Origin: Formicarius rufipectus
Lineage: Eukaryota > Chordata > Aves > Passeriformes > Formicariidae
Assembly: GCA_013399695.1 (NCBI GenBank)
Contig: VXAU01004951.1
Coordinates: 376,240-440,239 of the forward strand
Length of the DNA stretch: 64,000 nt
Direction: 5' to 3'
The notes below the pieces were generated by a model. The model was not told where the DNA came from, searched no databases, and was given only the letters and a program-made list of their open reading frames with translations. The translations under genes were made by a program, and so were the position numbers. Positions 13,201-24,700 of the stretch are shown here, one piece after another. Position 1 is the first letter of the stretch, and each line of letters starts with the position of its first letter.

Positions 13201-16200
13201 GTCCTGCACTTTTGCTTCCAATCTACAATCTGTAAACGTCACATGCACCACTAACTCATTACTACTTCACCGATGTTACAATTTTTGTGTCAGAGCTGAC
13301 GAAAGGCCTAAAATTAAAATTCTCAGCAGTTTCGATGGGCAAGTAGGCACATGTATTTCCTGCCCATTTTCTGTTCTCCAATCAGCTCCTCTGTACTACT
13401 TTGGGGTACAGTCGTTGCCAGTGCAAAACAAGCCCTGAACACTGTATTTTATTCATGGCAGCATCCTTGGCTGGTTTGCTGGGAGAAAAGAGGAGTAGAG
13501 TAGAGCAAAGTGGCTCCTTCATTTTTCATGGGAACATAGGATTTGACATACAAGATCAGACTCTGCCTTCCCTAATGGCCAAATATGTGATATTTCAGAG
13601 AAGAGCAATATCCTGCCAATAGGAAATATATTTATTGGCACAGCTTCCTGCCAAGGGTTTTGGATTGAGCTGACTGGTAGATGAGAGGTGGGGTGAGAGC
13701 TGCAGCAAAGAGGTATGTTGTAGGCCCTTCACGTCTCAGGGTAATGCTGCAGGCAGGGGACTCCCTTCCTGAGCCCTTTGGAAAACACTCTGCTTCCTGA
13801 GGCATGAATGGCATTTGCCTTAGTAATTATTGTAGCTCCCAGAGCTACATATGTTATTAGCAGGCATCATATGTTCCAGGTATAAAATAATGTTTTTTGG
13901 GGAAAAAAACCCCAAAATTCTTAGTCACTGTTCATCTGGCTATATCTGCTTCTGTGGGAGAGAATCTCCCAAGTTGCTAATATGTAGCTTCACAGGCTAT
14001 GATATTTGCGTGCAGTGGAGATGATGGGATATATCTTCCATTTCATCTGGACAAAAAATAGCTCAGGATTGTGAGAGATAAGTAGAGGTAAAACTCCCTG
14101 TTATTTTAGCATTATATGGCACTTTAGGCCTTTTAGCTCCAGTAACACTGTATTCTGCCTCCAGGGAAGAAGACACTTTCTTCCATCATATACAAAGAAT
14201 ATCCTGAGGTTTCCCCATGAATGTCTTTAACAAGAGGAGCAGAGCAGTATGAAAGAATTCAAGTACAGCACAATAAAGCATTTACCATTTCAAATGCAGC
14301 ATTGCCACAACCTCAACATTGGGTTGGGCATTTTGGAAATTTTGCACTGTTGATGCTCACAATTTTAGCAGTAATTCTTAGTCCTTCTTAGTCCTTCCAT
14401 ATTTAATTTCAAGCCCAGCCACCTCTGAGGTACGTGAGCAAGAAGACAAATTTTTCTCTTTCATTGTTGTTTTTTGGGAGAAGTGAGGAGGGCTTGAAGA
14501 AGATTTTTACTATTACGTTGTGATGAAAAGCTTGAAAATACAACCCTAAATGTCACTTGATGATTCAAAAACAAGAAATCCAGAAAACTCATTTTCACAG
14601 TTTTGGGAGACTAGACTCAGGATTTCTGATTGCTTGAACTGCCAGTACATGGAAACAAAGACAGACTATTTAGAAACAAAGGTGCCTTGATTTCAGAGCT
14701 GTTTCATACAATAGAAATAAGACATCACTCATTTTCATTGTTTCCTCAAAGACTCACAGCAAGCATGTTTCTCACAGCCAGAGAAGGCTGGATGTATCTT
14801 CCTTCACAGGGTGTCAGTACCTGCACAACTATCCGCATGACAGAGCCGCTTGCCTGCTCAGACTCTTGGTCCTTAAATGTGCCTGCTACATCACAGGTTT
14901 GCTTCCTCTTAGGATTCATGGAGAGGAGAATGGGCCAGGGTAAGAGAGAGGTTTTTCTCTGCTCATTAGAGGGCAAGATTAAGCTTTATTATTAATTATC
15001 CCTGTGTTATGGCCACTGGTGGCCTGTAGTATTCCAGAAGTCAGATTGCCAGCAGCACTCAATCAGTCCTCCTGCTGGTTCTATGTTATCAGTCTGTAGC
15101 CACACAGACATTTGGTATGTTATAAAATCAGAGTAACGGCTTCATAATTGCCTTGCAAAAGTGAGGCATTAGTGTTTTCTAAGTGACAAGCCTATCTAGA
15201 AATGCAATCGTGTCTTTAGTTATAATGCTACGGGAGTGATAGCAAAGTCATACTTAGGGCAGAAAGTAGCTAAAAATTAACCATACAATTGCAAAGCAGG
15301 AAAGCAATTAAGTGCAACCCATCCTCCAGGTTACATGGACCTTGGTGCTTGTCACTGAGGCAACATGTTTACCTAGGGAGGCTGAACATGTTAATAATCA
15401 CTGTCCTCTTCCTCAACATCCACAGACAGTTCATCCTAGGCAAAGTGGTATTTAGCTAGCTCTTTCCTGGCTCTTAGAGCAATGTTTGAGAGCAGATCAG
15501 GACCCTTCCTCTTGTTACAGAAGAAAAAGTCACACTAAGAAGCATTCAAATGAACCAGTGGAGAAATCTCCAAACTACCATTAAACAAAGGTTACTTTTC
15601 AAATGGAATCTGGGCACATTGACCTGGGTCTAGCCCTGTACCAAGCCAGCTGTGTTGTTGCTCTGGGAGGTGAGCTTATGGTTCCCTGTGCAGCAGGGTC
15701 TCCAATTCAAGTGAAACCAGCTTTGGGATATCTGACGCCACGCAGGCTGTATTCCTCCATGTAGGTGTGCAGTGTTTAGGGGAGCTACAGAGAAAACACT
15801 GCACATACCCTTGAAGCCTTGTCCTGGGCTTTGAATGCAAAAGCCATCTGTTCTTCCTCTCTTCTCACTCGGATGTAAGACCATTAGGGAAAGATGACTA
15901 CTCTCAATGTTAAAATCCTCTTGGTTTGCTGGTGCTCTTTTACAAACTTTGGCATCCCTCTGCCCAGTTTGGCCAGGGGATAATTTCCTCTGTGGTTCAG
16001 CTAGCTTGGAGTCTGATTCTAGGACTTGGACATGGTGCTCTAAGCCTCAGCCATGGAAACACACAGGGCATGCATACACAGAAGCCTGGTTTGCCAGGCT
16101 GAAAGACTGTGGCCAGTTGGTTGCATCCACTGTAGCGTCTGGCCACCAGCTGGGAGACATGACACCCAGAATGTTGCTCCGTATGCTAAATGAATTGCGA

Positions 16201-19200
16201 ATGATTACAAAACCTGCTTCTGTAAAGGTTTCTCATTGTTTCTTGGAATAGTTGCATGCTGTGTCCCTCTCGGAGCTGATAAAGCTTTGGGAAGCTGGTA
16301 AGATTAGGTCAGTGATAATGCAAGGGACATCTTGCTATCAAATTTAGTATGCCGTCTTCATAGCAATTATTTATTTATTTAATGAAATGTAAGAAATATA
16401 TCACATTTCTGTCTCTACAGTTACTCTGAGGGTGGAGCAGCAGAAGCTGCTGCGTTTCTAGTGAGCAAGTTCATCTTGTGGTGCCAAGTTTGGACCAGGG
16501 TGTAGTCAGGGACATCGGCTGACAAATATTTACCATGCCAAGTATTTTTCTGTTCATTTGTACAAAGCTGAACCTGTGTAGGATCCCAGAGAGAAGAGAG
16601 GTATTTCAGAGTACTTGTACAAAGTTAGTTTTGCATGTCTTTAATTTCATCTAGTAATTGCTTGAGGAAGAGCAATAATCGACATACAGTGTCTTTAATG
16701 GGACCTGTACTACTTTGAAATGCCTCTGTGACTGTCAGAACTAGAATTTTGGTTATATGTGCAAATTTCCCACCCATTTGGTGGAAGTGTATAAAGTCTC
16801 AATTCTGGTAGCAAGATGAGCAAAGGTTGCATGGGGCTTTTTGAGCAATTTGGCAGCTCTCAGTGCAGCCCTGTCCTTCTTTTGATTTGCTGGGCAACCT
16901 TGCATGTGTCAGCCTCTCTGCTTGGTGTCTGTGGAAATGTGTGTAATGATATCAATTGAATAAAGACCTTTAAACTTCACAAGTAAAAATTCCAGTAAGG
17001 TGCTAAATATTATATATCTTTATTTAAAGTTTAGGGTCAGGATGATATTTTATGAGGATTCCATGCATTTATAAGCTTAAGCCAGGTAAAATGTACTTAG
17101 TAGCAGCAGAAGTGGTTGTTAAAATGTGATTGTCATCTGACCAGATCTGACAGTTCTGGATCCCAGTCCACTGTGATCTCAGATCCAGTCCAGGTTTCAT
17201 GTGCCCATGTAGACTTTTCTTGGAATAAAATACATAATGGATCAAGCTGCCATATTAAATTTAGTTGTTCACTGTCACATCACCCAGTACACAGTGTGCT
17301 CCCTAAATCCCATACTAATCCAGTTGTCTGTATCTTCTTTGGTATAAAAGCACATTAGCCTTAAAAGGAGCAGCAGAGACAGTATTCATAGAGAAATGCC
17401 AGTAAAGAGAGGGTTAATATCAAGCTTAGTCCTAACCTGATATAGCTTTTATATGTCTTCAGGAATAGCACCTCACCCTCAATATGTATTCTCTTGATGC
17501 TTCACTGGAAAGATGATGATTTGTGATTTCTCTTTATCCTCTCTCACACCCATCTTCTTTCATTTGCTTATGGTAACCCCGATGTGTAGTGTAGTTTTAG
17601 CATTGTCGATAATGTACCTTTTACCTGCAGTGAGTTTAATAGGATTTGACAGTGACAGAGGATGAGAAAATTCTGTGATTCTGTTATTCATCCCATTTCT
17701 TCAGCAGTTTGTGTAGATTGTATACTATTTGGAAAAAAAACACATTTGTATTGGAGGTTTCCTATCTTTCTCTCTCTCTTCACATGCCTCCATCCTTACA
17801 GCCTGCTTTCTTCATTACACTGTGGGTACCTCTGGTCATTAAGAGCCTTTGTAGGAGAAAAGTGAAGAGAGGGACAGGAAGAAGGTCAAGGAACTACTTA
17901 GACACAAAGTATGGTAAACTCATATATTAAACGACAGACCTTCTTACAGAATGTTTATGAGCAACATAGAAAACACTGCAAGCAGAACCAGAGCCACCCT
18001 TGTCACTCATGTGACTTGTAAGTACTGGGTCTGACAATTGGATCTGTGTCTTGAAAGGATAGCAAAAGCTAGTTCATGTTTTTACAGCATCTCTCAATGC
18101 CCAGGCATCACCAGCCTTTGGCTTATTTGAACTGTATTCATTGCAATTTTTAACTGACCTTGGTTTGCTCCCTGACCATTGCTCTACTTCGTGATCTCTG
18201 GGGCTTCTGCTCACACACAGTACTGGACATCAGTTAAAGAACAGGGGAGGCAAAGGCTCAGCATGGTGCTGGCCTCTTGGCTCTGATTCCATCATCCCTG
18301 CAGTGCAGAAATATATAACTAATTCCTCCAGTTAGGAAAGGTAAAATATCCTTTCCAAAGGCCTTCCCAAAAAGGTTAAGAATTTAATTTTGGATGAACA
18401 TCCTTGCCCTCTGAGCAAGTCTTTGTATTAATGATCTCATGACAGATTGCTCCTTAAACTGGCCCTAGTGCAGGTCAAGGCAGAGTGAGAATATTCTCTA
18501 TTTAATGAGGCAGAGATCAGAGCCTCTAATATTTCATCATTTGTGCTCAGGGGAGGGAGTTATGAGCTTGGAGAACTGCTGGCAGAAGGGCCCTCATGAG
18601 CAGCTGCAATGGCAACTCACTCCCTACATAGTTCTGAGCCCCCAAGAACATACTGCTGTAGGTTTCCAGCTTCCTCTTGGAAAAACTAACCTTTGTCATT
18701 AAACTCATTCAAGTGATTGAGTTTAGAGTTGGCAAAAGATCCAAGGCTAATAACCCTTGGGACAGAAGAGTCAGCTTTAGTCTGCATGGAGGCGTAGCAT
18801 GAGGAACATGAATGCCAGTGGTATATGGACAACCAGAATCCACAGGACTGTGTGGAGCATTTTCTTTTGTTCCTCAGCAACTTTTGCTTAGGAGGGTTGG
18901 GCAACCTGATACTCAGACACAAGTAAATTAGAAAGCCAACTTACAGATCCAGTGGTTTACAAGTGTCTTAATTTATTAATGAGTAAAGGCCGTCTCAGTG
19001 TGTAAATATAGATTTTAAATCAGTTGACACGATGTACATAAACAATCAAACTTGCAGTGTACTGCTGAGATGCTAAAGTTAAATCCACCTCTGACTTGAG
19101 TGCTACTTTTCAGTAGTGCTGTGTTCCCTGGGAAGCAGTGATATATAGTGCTGTGCAAATCACTGGTGCCCTTAAACTGCAGTTCTGAAATATTTACACA

Positions 19201-19570
19201 TCCAAAGTGTGTGTGTAAATTGGGAGTATCGCAACGTTCCCATAAGGTGACAGAGATTTGTAAATTTTCCTTCTGTGCAGTCCTGCATTTCCCTGCTAGT
19301 GACCAGGAGCCAGGACCCAAGAGCATAAATTCCCTGAATAATTCTTGCAATACTTAGGCTGAGTTTAGTTCCTGCACTTAGGCACTAGAAGCAAATCTTT
19401 TCAAGGTGCCACAGTTACGATTTGTCCTTTGAAAGAGACTGGTAGTGTCTCTAAAGCAACAGCTCCTGGAGGAGCACTAATAGCTACACAGGTTGTTATT
19501 CCGTGGTCTTGAGTAAGGGCATTCTACTGGCTAATGAGGCTAATTGGTCAAGGCTGTGCGTTAAATCCTT
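10236..19570. other. non-coding DNA, no gene recognised
   Basis: More than 9 kb without an exon, RNA gene or repeat family I recognise. Small local features include a (TG)n-like patch near 11395-11415 and a perfect 7-bp-arm hairpin at 13832-13848. AT-rich blocks occur near 14.3 and 16.4 kb. Open frames of about 60-120 codons occur on both strands but none has recognisable motifs or a coherent exon chain. Confidence 0.55.
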
Positions 19571-20070
19571 CATTCAGTTTTGGGCCCTTCACCACAAGAA
19601 AGACTGAGGCACTGGAGTGAGGCCAGAGAAGGGCAAGAGAGCTGGTGAAGGGTCTGGAGCGCACAAGGAGTGGCTGAGGGAGATGAGGTTGTTTAGTCTG
19701 GAGAAGAGGAGGCTGAGGCTGGACCTTATTGCTCTGTACAACTACTGGAAAGGATGTTGTAGCAAAGTGGCGATCTGTCTCTTCTCCCAGGTAATAAGCA
19801 ACAGGACAAGAGGAAACAGCCTCAAGTTGTGCCTGAAGATTTTTAGGTTGGATATTCAGAAACATTTCTCAACAGAAAGGGTTGTCAGGCCCTGGAACAG
19901 CCTGCTCAGGGAAGTATTGGAGTCACCATCCATACAGATACTAAAAAGATGAGTACATGTGATACTTGGGGACAGGTTTTAGTGGTGGGCTTGGCAGTGT
20001 TAGGGTGATGGTTGGACCAGATGATCTTTAGAGGTATTTTCCAACATAAAAAATTCCGTGGTTCTCTAAT
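19571..20070 (+). mobile_element. CR1 LINE, 5'-truncated 3' end (copy A)
   Basis: This is a 3'-terminal fragment of a chicken-repeat-1 (CR1) non-LTR retrotransposon in plus orientation. Recognisable blocks appear in the usual order: the TTTTGGGCCC start, the GTTTAGTCTGGAGAAGAGGA block, the TCTTCTCCCAGGTAA block, then AAAGGGTTGTCAGGCCCTGG. Near the 3' end come TGGTTGGACCAGATGATCTT and a degenerate ATTCYRTGGTTCT tail in place of the CR1 octamer repeat. CR1 moves by target-primed reverse transcription and most copies are short 3' fragments like this one. The order is intact with only small indels, so it is younger than the 41-kb copy. It carries no intact reverse transcriptase. Confidence 0.95.
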
Positions 20071-20129
20071 GGAGGAAATATGCCTGAGGAGAAGTGGACT
20101 CTCCTTCCTTCCCAACTCACCATGGCCGA

Positions 20130-20680
20130 CATAGACAGGGAGCTGATGCGTGTACGGCTGAGCTCTGAGTGCAGGTTGGGAGTACCCAGGCTTCTTCCCT
20201 ACCCTCTACCCGACGGGAGCACAAGCCGCCTCACAGGGTACTAACTCTGGAACTATTGGTGCCTGTTTTTCTTCGGGAGCTCTGACCCACTCCTGACGGC
20301 CGTGCGGGGGCTCAGGCGGGCGGAGGCGCTCCTGCTCCCCGAGCCATCCCACTCCCTCAGCCCTTTTGATGGGAACACCCTCCCACTCCCCCAGCCCTCC
20401 CGAGCGGAACGCCATCCCACTCCCGCAGCCTTCCCGACGAAAACGCCATCCCACTCCCCCAGCCCTCCCGACGGGAACGCCCTCCCACTCCCCCAGACAT
20501 CCCCTTCCCCCAACCATTCCATCCCCTCAGCCCTCCCGACGGGAACGCCATCCCGCTCCCGCAGCCATCCCCGTCCCGCCGCTAGATGTCGCTCCGCGCT
20601 GAGGCCGCGCCTTGGGCAGCGGGAGCCAAGGCTGGGGCTCACCAGCGGTGGGAAGCGGCGTGTTAGGTGGAGGTTGGGGT
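20130..20680. other. GC- and CpG-rich island between two CR1 copies
   Basis: Base composition changes abruptly from AT-rich flanks to about 60-65% GC with many CpGs. Examples are the CGCCGCTAGATGTCGCTCCG stretch after the minisatellite and the repeated CCCGACGGGAACGCC units. The island lies wholly between two same-orientation CR1 3' ends. It could be a CpG-island-like promoter, the remnant of a GC-rich retrotransposon 5' UTR, or simply an expanded minisatellite. No start codon with a recognisable protein follows. Long frames of up to about 190 codons cross it in several registers, as expected from a repeat without stop codons. Confidence 0.7.
20343..20580. repeat. 34-bp minisatellite, seven copies
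   Basis: Seven tandem units of exactly 34 bp, with no indels, start at 20343, 20377, 20411, 20445, 20479, 20513 and 20547. The typical unit begins GCCATCCCACTCCC and ends CTCCCGACGGGAAC. Units 5 and 6 have diverged most in the middle, and unit 7 loses the unit end. Since 34 is not a multiple of three, the long open frames here reflect stop-codon-free repeats and are not a repeat protein. CpGs are retained in most units, which is unusual in this otherwise CpG-poor window. Length polymorphism between individuals is likely. Confidence 0.93.
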
Positions 20681-20759
20681 TTGGCTGCTCTGGCTGCTCT
20701 CCTCAACCTCTGATTCCATGTGTTGTTATGCGGGATGGACCCCTGTGGTCTGCCAGGGG

Positions 20760-21105
20760 CGCTCTTGCAACTCTCTGGGAAGGGGAAGGGGAGAGGGAGG
20801 TGCTGATCCTTTCTCCTTGGAATTTAGGGATAGGACACGTGGGAATAGCTCAAAGTTGCCCCAGGAGAGGTTCATAATGGACATTAGAAAGCATTTCTTT
20901 ACCGGGAGTGTGGGCAGACACTGAAACAGGCTTCCTCGAACCAATGTCCCAAGCCTTCCAGTGTTGAAGACGCATTTGGACAGTGCACTTAATCAACGTG
21001 CTTTATTTAACTTTTGGCCGGCCGTGAAGTGGTCAGGCAGTTGGGCTGAATGATTATTGTAGGTCCTTTCCAACTGAAAGAGTCCGTTCTATTCTAGTCC
21101 ATTCA
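20760..21105 (+). mobile_element. CR1 LINE 3' end, different subfamily (copy B)
   Basis: This second CR1 3' fragment is also in plus orientation. It shows the GGGAGGTGCTGATC and GGGATAGGACACGTGGGAAT blocks, then GGACATTAGAAAGCATTTCT and TGAAGTGGTCAGGCAGTTGG. It ends in TAGGTCCTTTCCAACTGAAA followed by a short TTCTATTCTA pentamer-type tail. The tail and the AAGCATTTCTTTACCG block mark a CR1 subfamily distinct from copy A, whose tail is the ATTCTRTG type. It is a dead 5'-truncated copy with no open frame of its own. The upstream limit is uncertain because the match fades into GC-rich sequence. Confidence 0.9.
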
Positions 21106-21119
21106 TTGGTTAAGAGTAA

Positions 21120-21212
21120 ACAATTAAAAAAAAAATCCTCACAAAAAAAAATCCCAAACCAGACAAAACCAAATGAAAACCAACCAACCAAACAAAAAAG
21201 ACAAGAGAAAAT
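21120..21212. repeat. A/C-rich low-complexity tract
   Basis: About 90 bases made mainly of A runs and CAAA/CCAA units directly downstream of CR1 copy B. It may be a simple repeat seeded near the CR1 insertion. No gene content is seen. Confidence 0.75.
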
Positions 21213-21605
21213 ATCTGGACAGCTTGTGCTTGTCACTGTCATGATGTATTTTATAGAAGGACCTTTGCCTTATTTCCCAGTTTTAACCAGTTTCTAATCT
21301 GCGTAATTACATTCTGTCTAATCTCCTACTCTTTCAGCACTTGCTATTCTTCTTCATTTGCTTCCTTAAACTATTGTTGCTTTTAAACAGCTGCTATGTT
21401 CCATCACAGAGAAAGCTGCACTTCGGGGAAGGGCAAGCACTTGTCAAATAATATTAGTTCAATAATTTATATAGTGTTTTCCCCCCATATTTTGTAATAA
21501 ATTATTCACCTTGTATCATTTTGCATTATTCATCTTGTTAACTGAGGTAGCCTAACAATTTTAAAATGTATTTATCAAAAAATATGTTGAATTATTTCTG
21601 TCAGG

Positions 21606-21718
21606 GGTTTTTTTTGTGTGTGTCGGTTTTTTGTTTTGTTTTTTTTTTTTTTTGGTTTTTTTTTTTTTGTGTTTGTTTGTTTTGTTGGTTTCTATTTGTT
21701 TGTTTGTTTTTCCCCAAA
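21606..21718. repeat. T/G-rich low-complexity tract
   Basis: Long T runs alternate with GTTT, TTTG and GTGTGT units. It is the third tract of this type in the window, on the same strand as those at 4.05 and 10.15 kb. The minus-strand Lys/Asn/Thr open frame is purely compositional. Confidence 0.88.
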
Positions 21719-24700
21719 AATAACTACTTTGACAAATAATCACAGTCCTTAGCTGCCCTCATCCTGTGTCAGTGAAGTTTGGATGGATTGATGGTGAACA
21801 GTTTTGTAAAATAAAACAAAGCAGGAAAGCAAAAAGCAGAAAGAGCACAGCTGAAGCCCATTTTCTGAGATTTTGTACACCGTGAAATGTAAAATACAAG
21901 TGTCAGCTCTGTTTGTTAGCTGATCATCTCTGAAATGGCAAAATCTCTGAGGCTATCAACTTGCCATCTGAATTAGAACACAGGCATTAGAGAAAAGCAG
22001 GTTGAAAATATGTTGGCAGGACCTGTTTGCTGCATCTCACATTCATGGGACAGTTTGTGGACCTCCAAAATATTCAAGCTTAAATTTTCTTATGTTCACT
22101 AAGGGATTAATGAAATGGTTGTCTTAAAGATTGCTTTAAACTTGGCCCTCTTTGCATAAGGTGAAGGCTGCCATAGGATGGGAATTGTGTCTGCAGGTGA
22201 AGAGTATGTTATGGATTACACACAAATTTTAAATGGTGAGGTGGTCTATATACAACTCTCTGAAATATTTGTGCTGGATCACCTGGGGATAGTGACCCCT
22301 CCAGGCTACAGAAAAGCAAAGTGAAAAGTATTGACATGTAAATTGAGGTGTACTGAGCTGAAAGCACTTGAGAGATGTTTTAAAATCATATCAAGTCCTA
22401 TTTGATAATCATATCAAGTGCTATTTGAAGAACTGCTTTTCCAAACCTAACCAAATGTTTATGAATTTACTGTGCTCTTTTTTTTTTAAATTCCTAATGG
22501 TGGCCTTTCATAGCTTCAAATCAAGACATGAACCCTTCTAGTTCAGTACCGTCTGAGTACTGGGAAAAGGACAGGACTTGCAGAGTCCTTGAACCTGATC
22601 AGGGACACACCTTCTTTTCAACAGTTTTCTCGAGGCAGAATGAAGGGTGGTCAGTGATGGTGGCATGATGCTGGCCTCTGCAGTCTTTGGCTTGACTGTT
22701 TTGCCACAGGTGACTCAGGACTGCCTCACTTTGTATGTGCCTGGGGTTGTAACAGGAATGCTCCTATGCTTTTCTGCCCCAGGTTGCTACGCATATCACT
22801 ATGTTACCACTGGTTTCCTATTTAGATACTGCAGACATTAGGACTGCAGAGGTACTTTTAACTGTATCCTAAAAGTCTCTATGAAGCATTGATTGGCCAA
22901 GAAATGAGAAGCAGCAGGAAGCCACAGCTTTCTGACTTAGGAACTTGCAGGTCTTTCATACAGCTCATCTTGAGCTTTGCTGACATGATCTCACTTGCTA
23001 ATGTTTTTTTGTAGAGCATCCTATGTAATGACATAATTAGTGTAAATTGCATTTTATTTTTAAATCATCCCCTTTCCTTCCTGATTTTTTCATATCTAAA
23101 TGTCAACTTTTATGGTAAAGAGCAGTGTGCTGCAGAGGCTGAACAGAAAAACATTTGTGCGGGTGGAAATCTGCTGGTGGAGCTTCTGACTTGAACAGGA
23201 ACTCAGCTGGTTGAGGTCAATATTTCTGTACAGCGTTGCAAGTTGTGCTTGATTTTGTTTTCTTCTTGCAGCCCAAGTCATCTGGCCATATCAGGTATTA
23301 AAAGCTTTAAATTACGAGTAGTACGTGTGAGTTGCAAACACCATATTTTACAGATCAAAGGTAAATGATAATGTTAGAGCACCAAACTTGTTCAAAAAGG
23401 ATACAGTAAAAATCTCCCTTCCTTAATATGGTGGGAATTGTTTTCCATGCAATACTTGCCTTTCTCTGGAAGAGTAAATTCAAAGCAGTCGAAGCTCTGG
23501 GAAGGGATACTATTAACTTTCTTCACCCATTATTTTTCATTTCTGGTTATTCCACTCCCTTGCTAGCTCTAGATGGCATTAAGAATTCTAATAGACTTTC
23601 CGTTTTGTTTTTTCTAGGAATTTTAAGAATCTATCACTGTTACCATTTTATGAATTGAAAAACAGAGACATATATAATAAGAGGAGATTTGATAAAACTC
23701 ATAGAATTCTCCAACTTAGTCTCACATTTTCTGCCTACTGTTCATCTGAGTTGTTTAAAGTTTGCTCCTTACTTTTCTTCATGATTTTGATCAGGACAGA
23801 ATGAAAGCCTGTTCCCAAAGCTAAGGGAAGTTAAGAAGACAATGAAGGACGTGGAAAGATGTACACTCCAGAAACTGGATTCTGGGCATGTACTGCCAGG
23901 ATGGAGGATTTTTATTTAATTTTATAGAAAAATGTTCTGGTTATTTTACACTGAGATGCAAAATCTCATTTGCAGCCAAGCCCCGGAGGGAGTAAAAGGA
24001 ACTTGGAGAGCTCATAAAGACAAGTGTAATAGGATTAATAAGAGAAAGGCCTAAGACATAAGCCTTCATTGTACACATTTCTTGCTAAATTTTAGTATTG
24101 ATGGAGGTGAAATGCCAAAACTTAACCACATGCTCAAGTCCTTGAGGCAGTAACAGAATATCAGTGATCATACGGGCTCTTTCTGCCACCATTTTAAGAG
24201 CAGACACATGGTGATGCTACCCTTTGAGGAAAAGAGTGAAGTGAAGGGGCAAGAAAGCTGGTCAAAAAAGGAGGCAGCTCTCATAACATTTGCTTGGTAT
24301 CAAATTTTGCTTGTGTCATGTGCTGCTTTCCAGACTCTTCCACCATCTGATGCTTGAAGTGAAGGGAGGTCAAAGACTTACACCAAAAAATAGCTTTTCT
24401 TTGCCCACAAATAACCTACAGTCCTCACTGAATGCCCTGGTTCAGTGCTCTACTTGGGCCTCATCTCTGATAAAAGTTATTGGTACATCTTGCAGTTTTG
24501 ACATGCATCTGATAAAAAGGGCACTGGAAAGGGGAAAAGTATGGAGAAAAATTCCCATGGCTTTTTAATAGACATGAATACCACTGATACAACATTGAGA
24601 GAGCTTGGGCCAGGTCCACTCTCCTGCATGAGGGGAGCCAAAGTGCAGTGATAGGCCACAACTCCCACTTGAACAGAAGTTCAGGATAAATACAGGTGTT

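Noticed and set aside
20302..20877. 191-codon Pro/Ser/Arg-rich open frame, plus strand
   Set aside because: It is produced by the 34-bp minisatellite and GC-rich flank. The period is not a multiple of three and other registers are open too.
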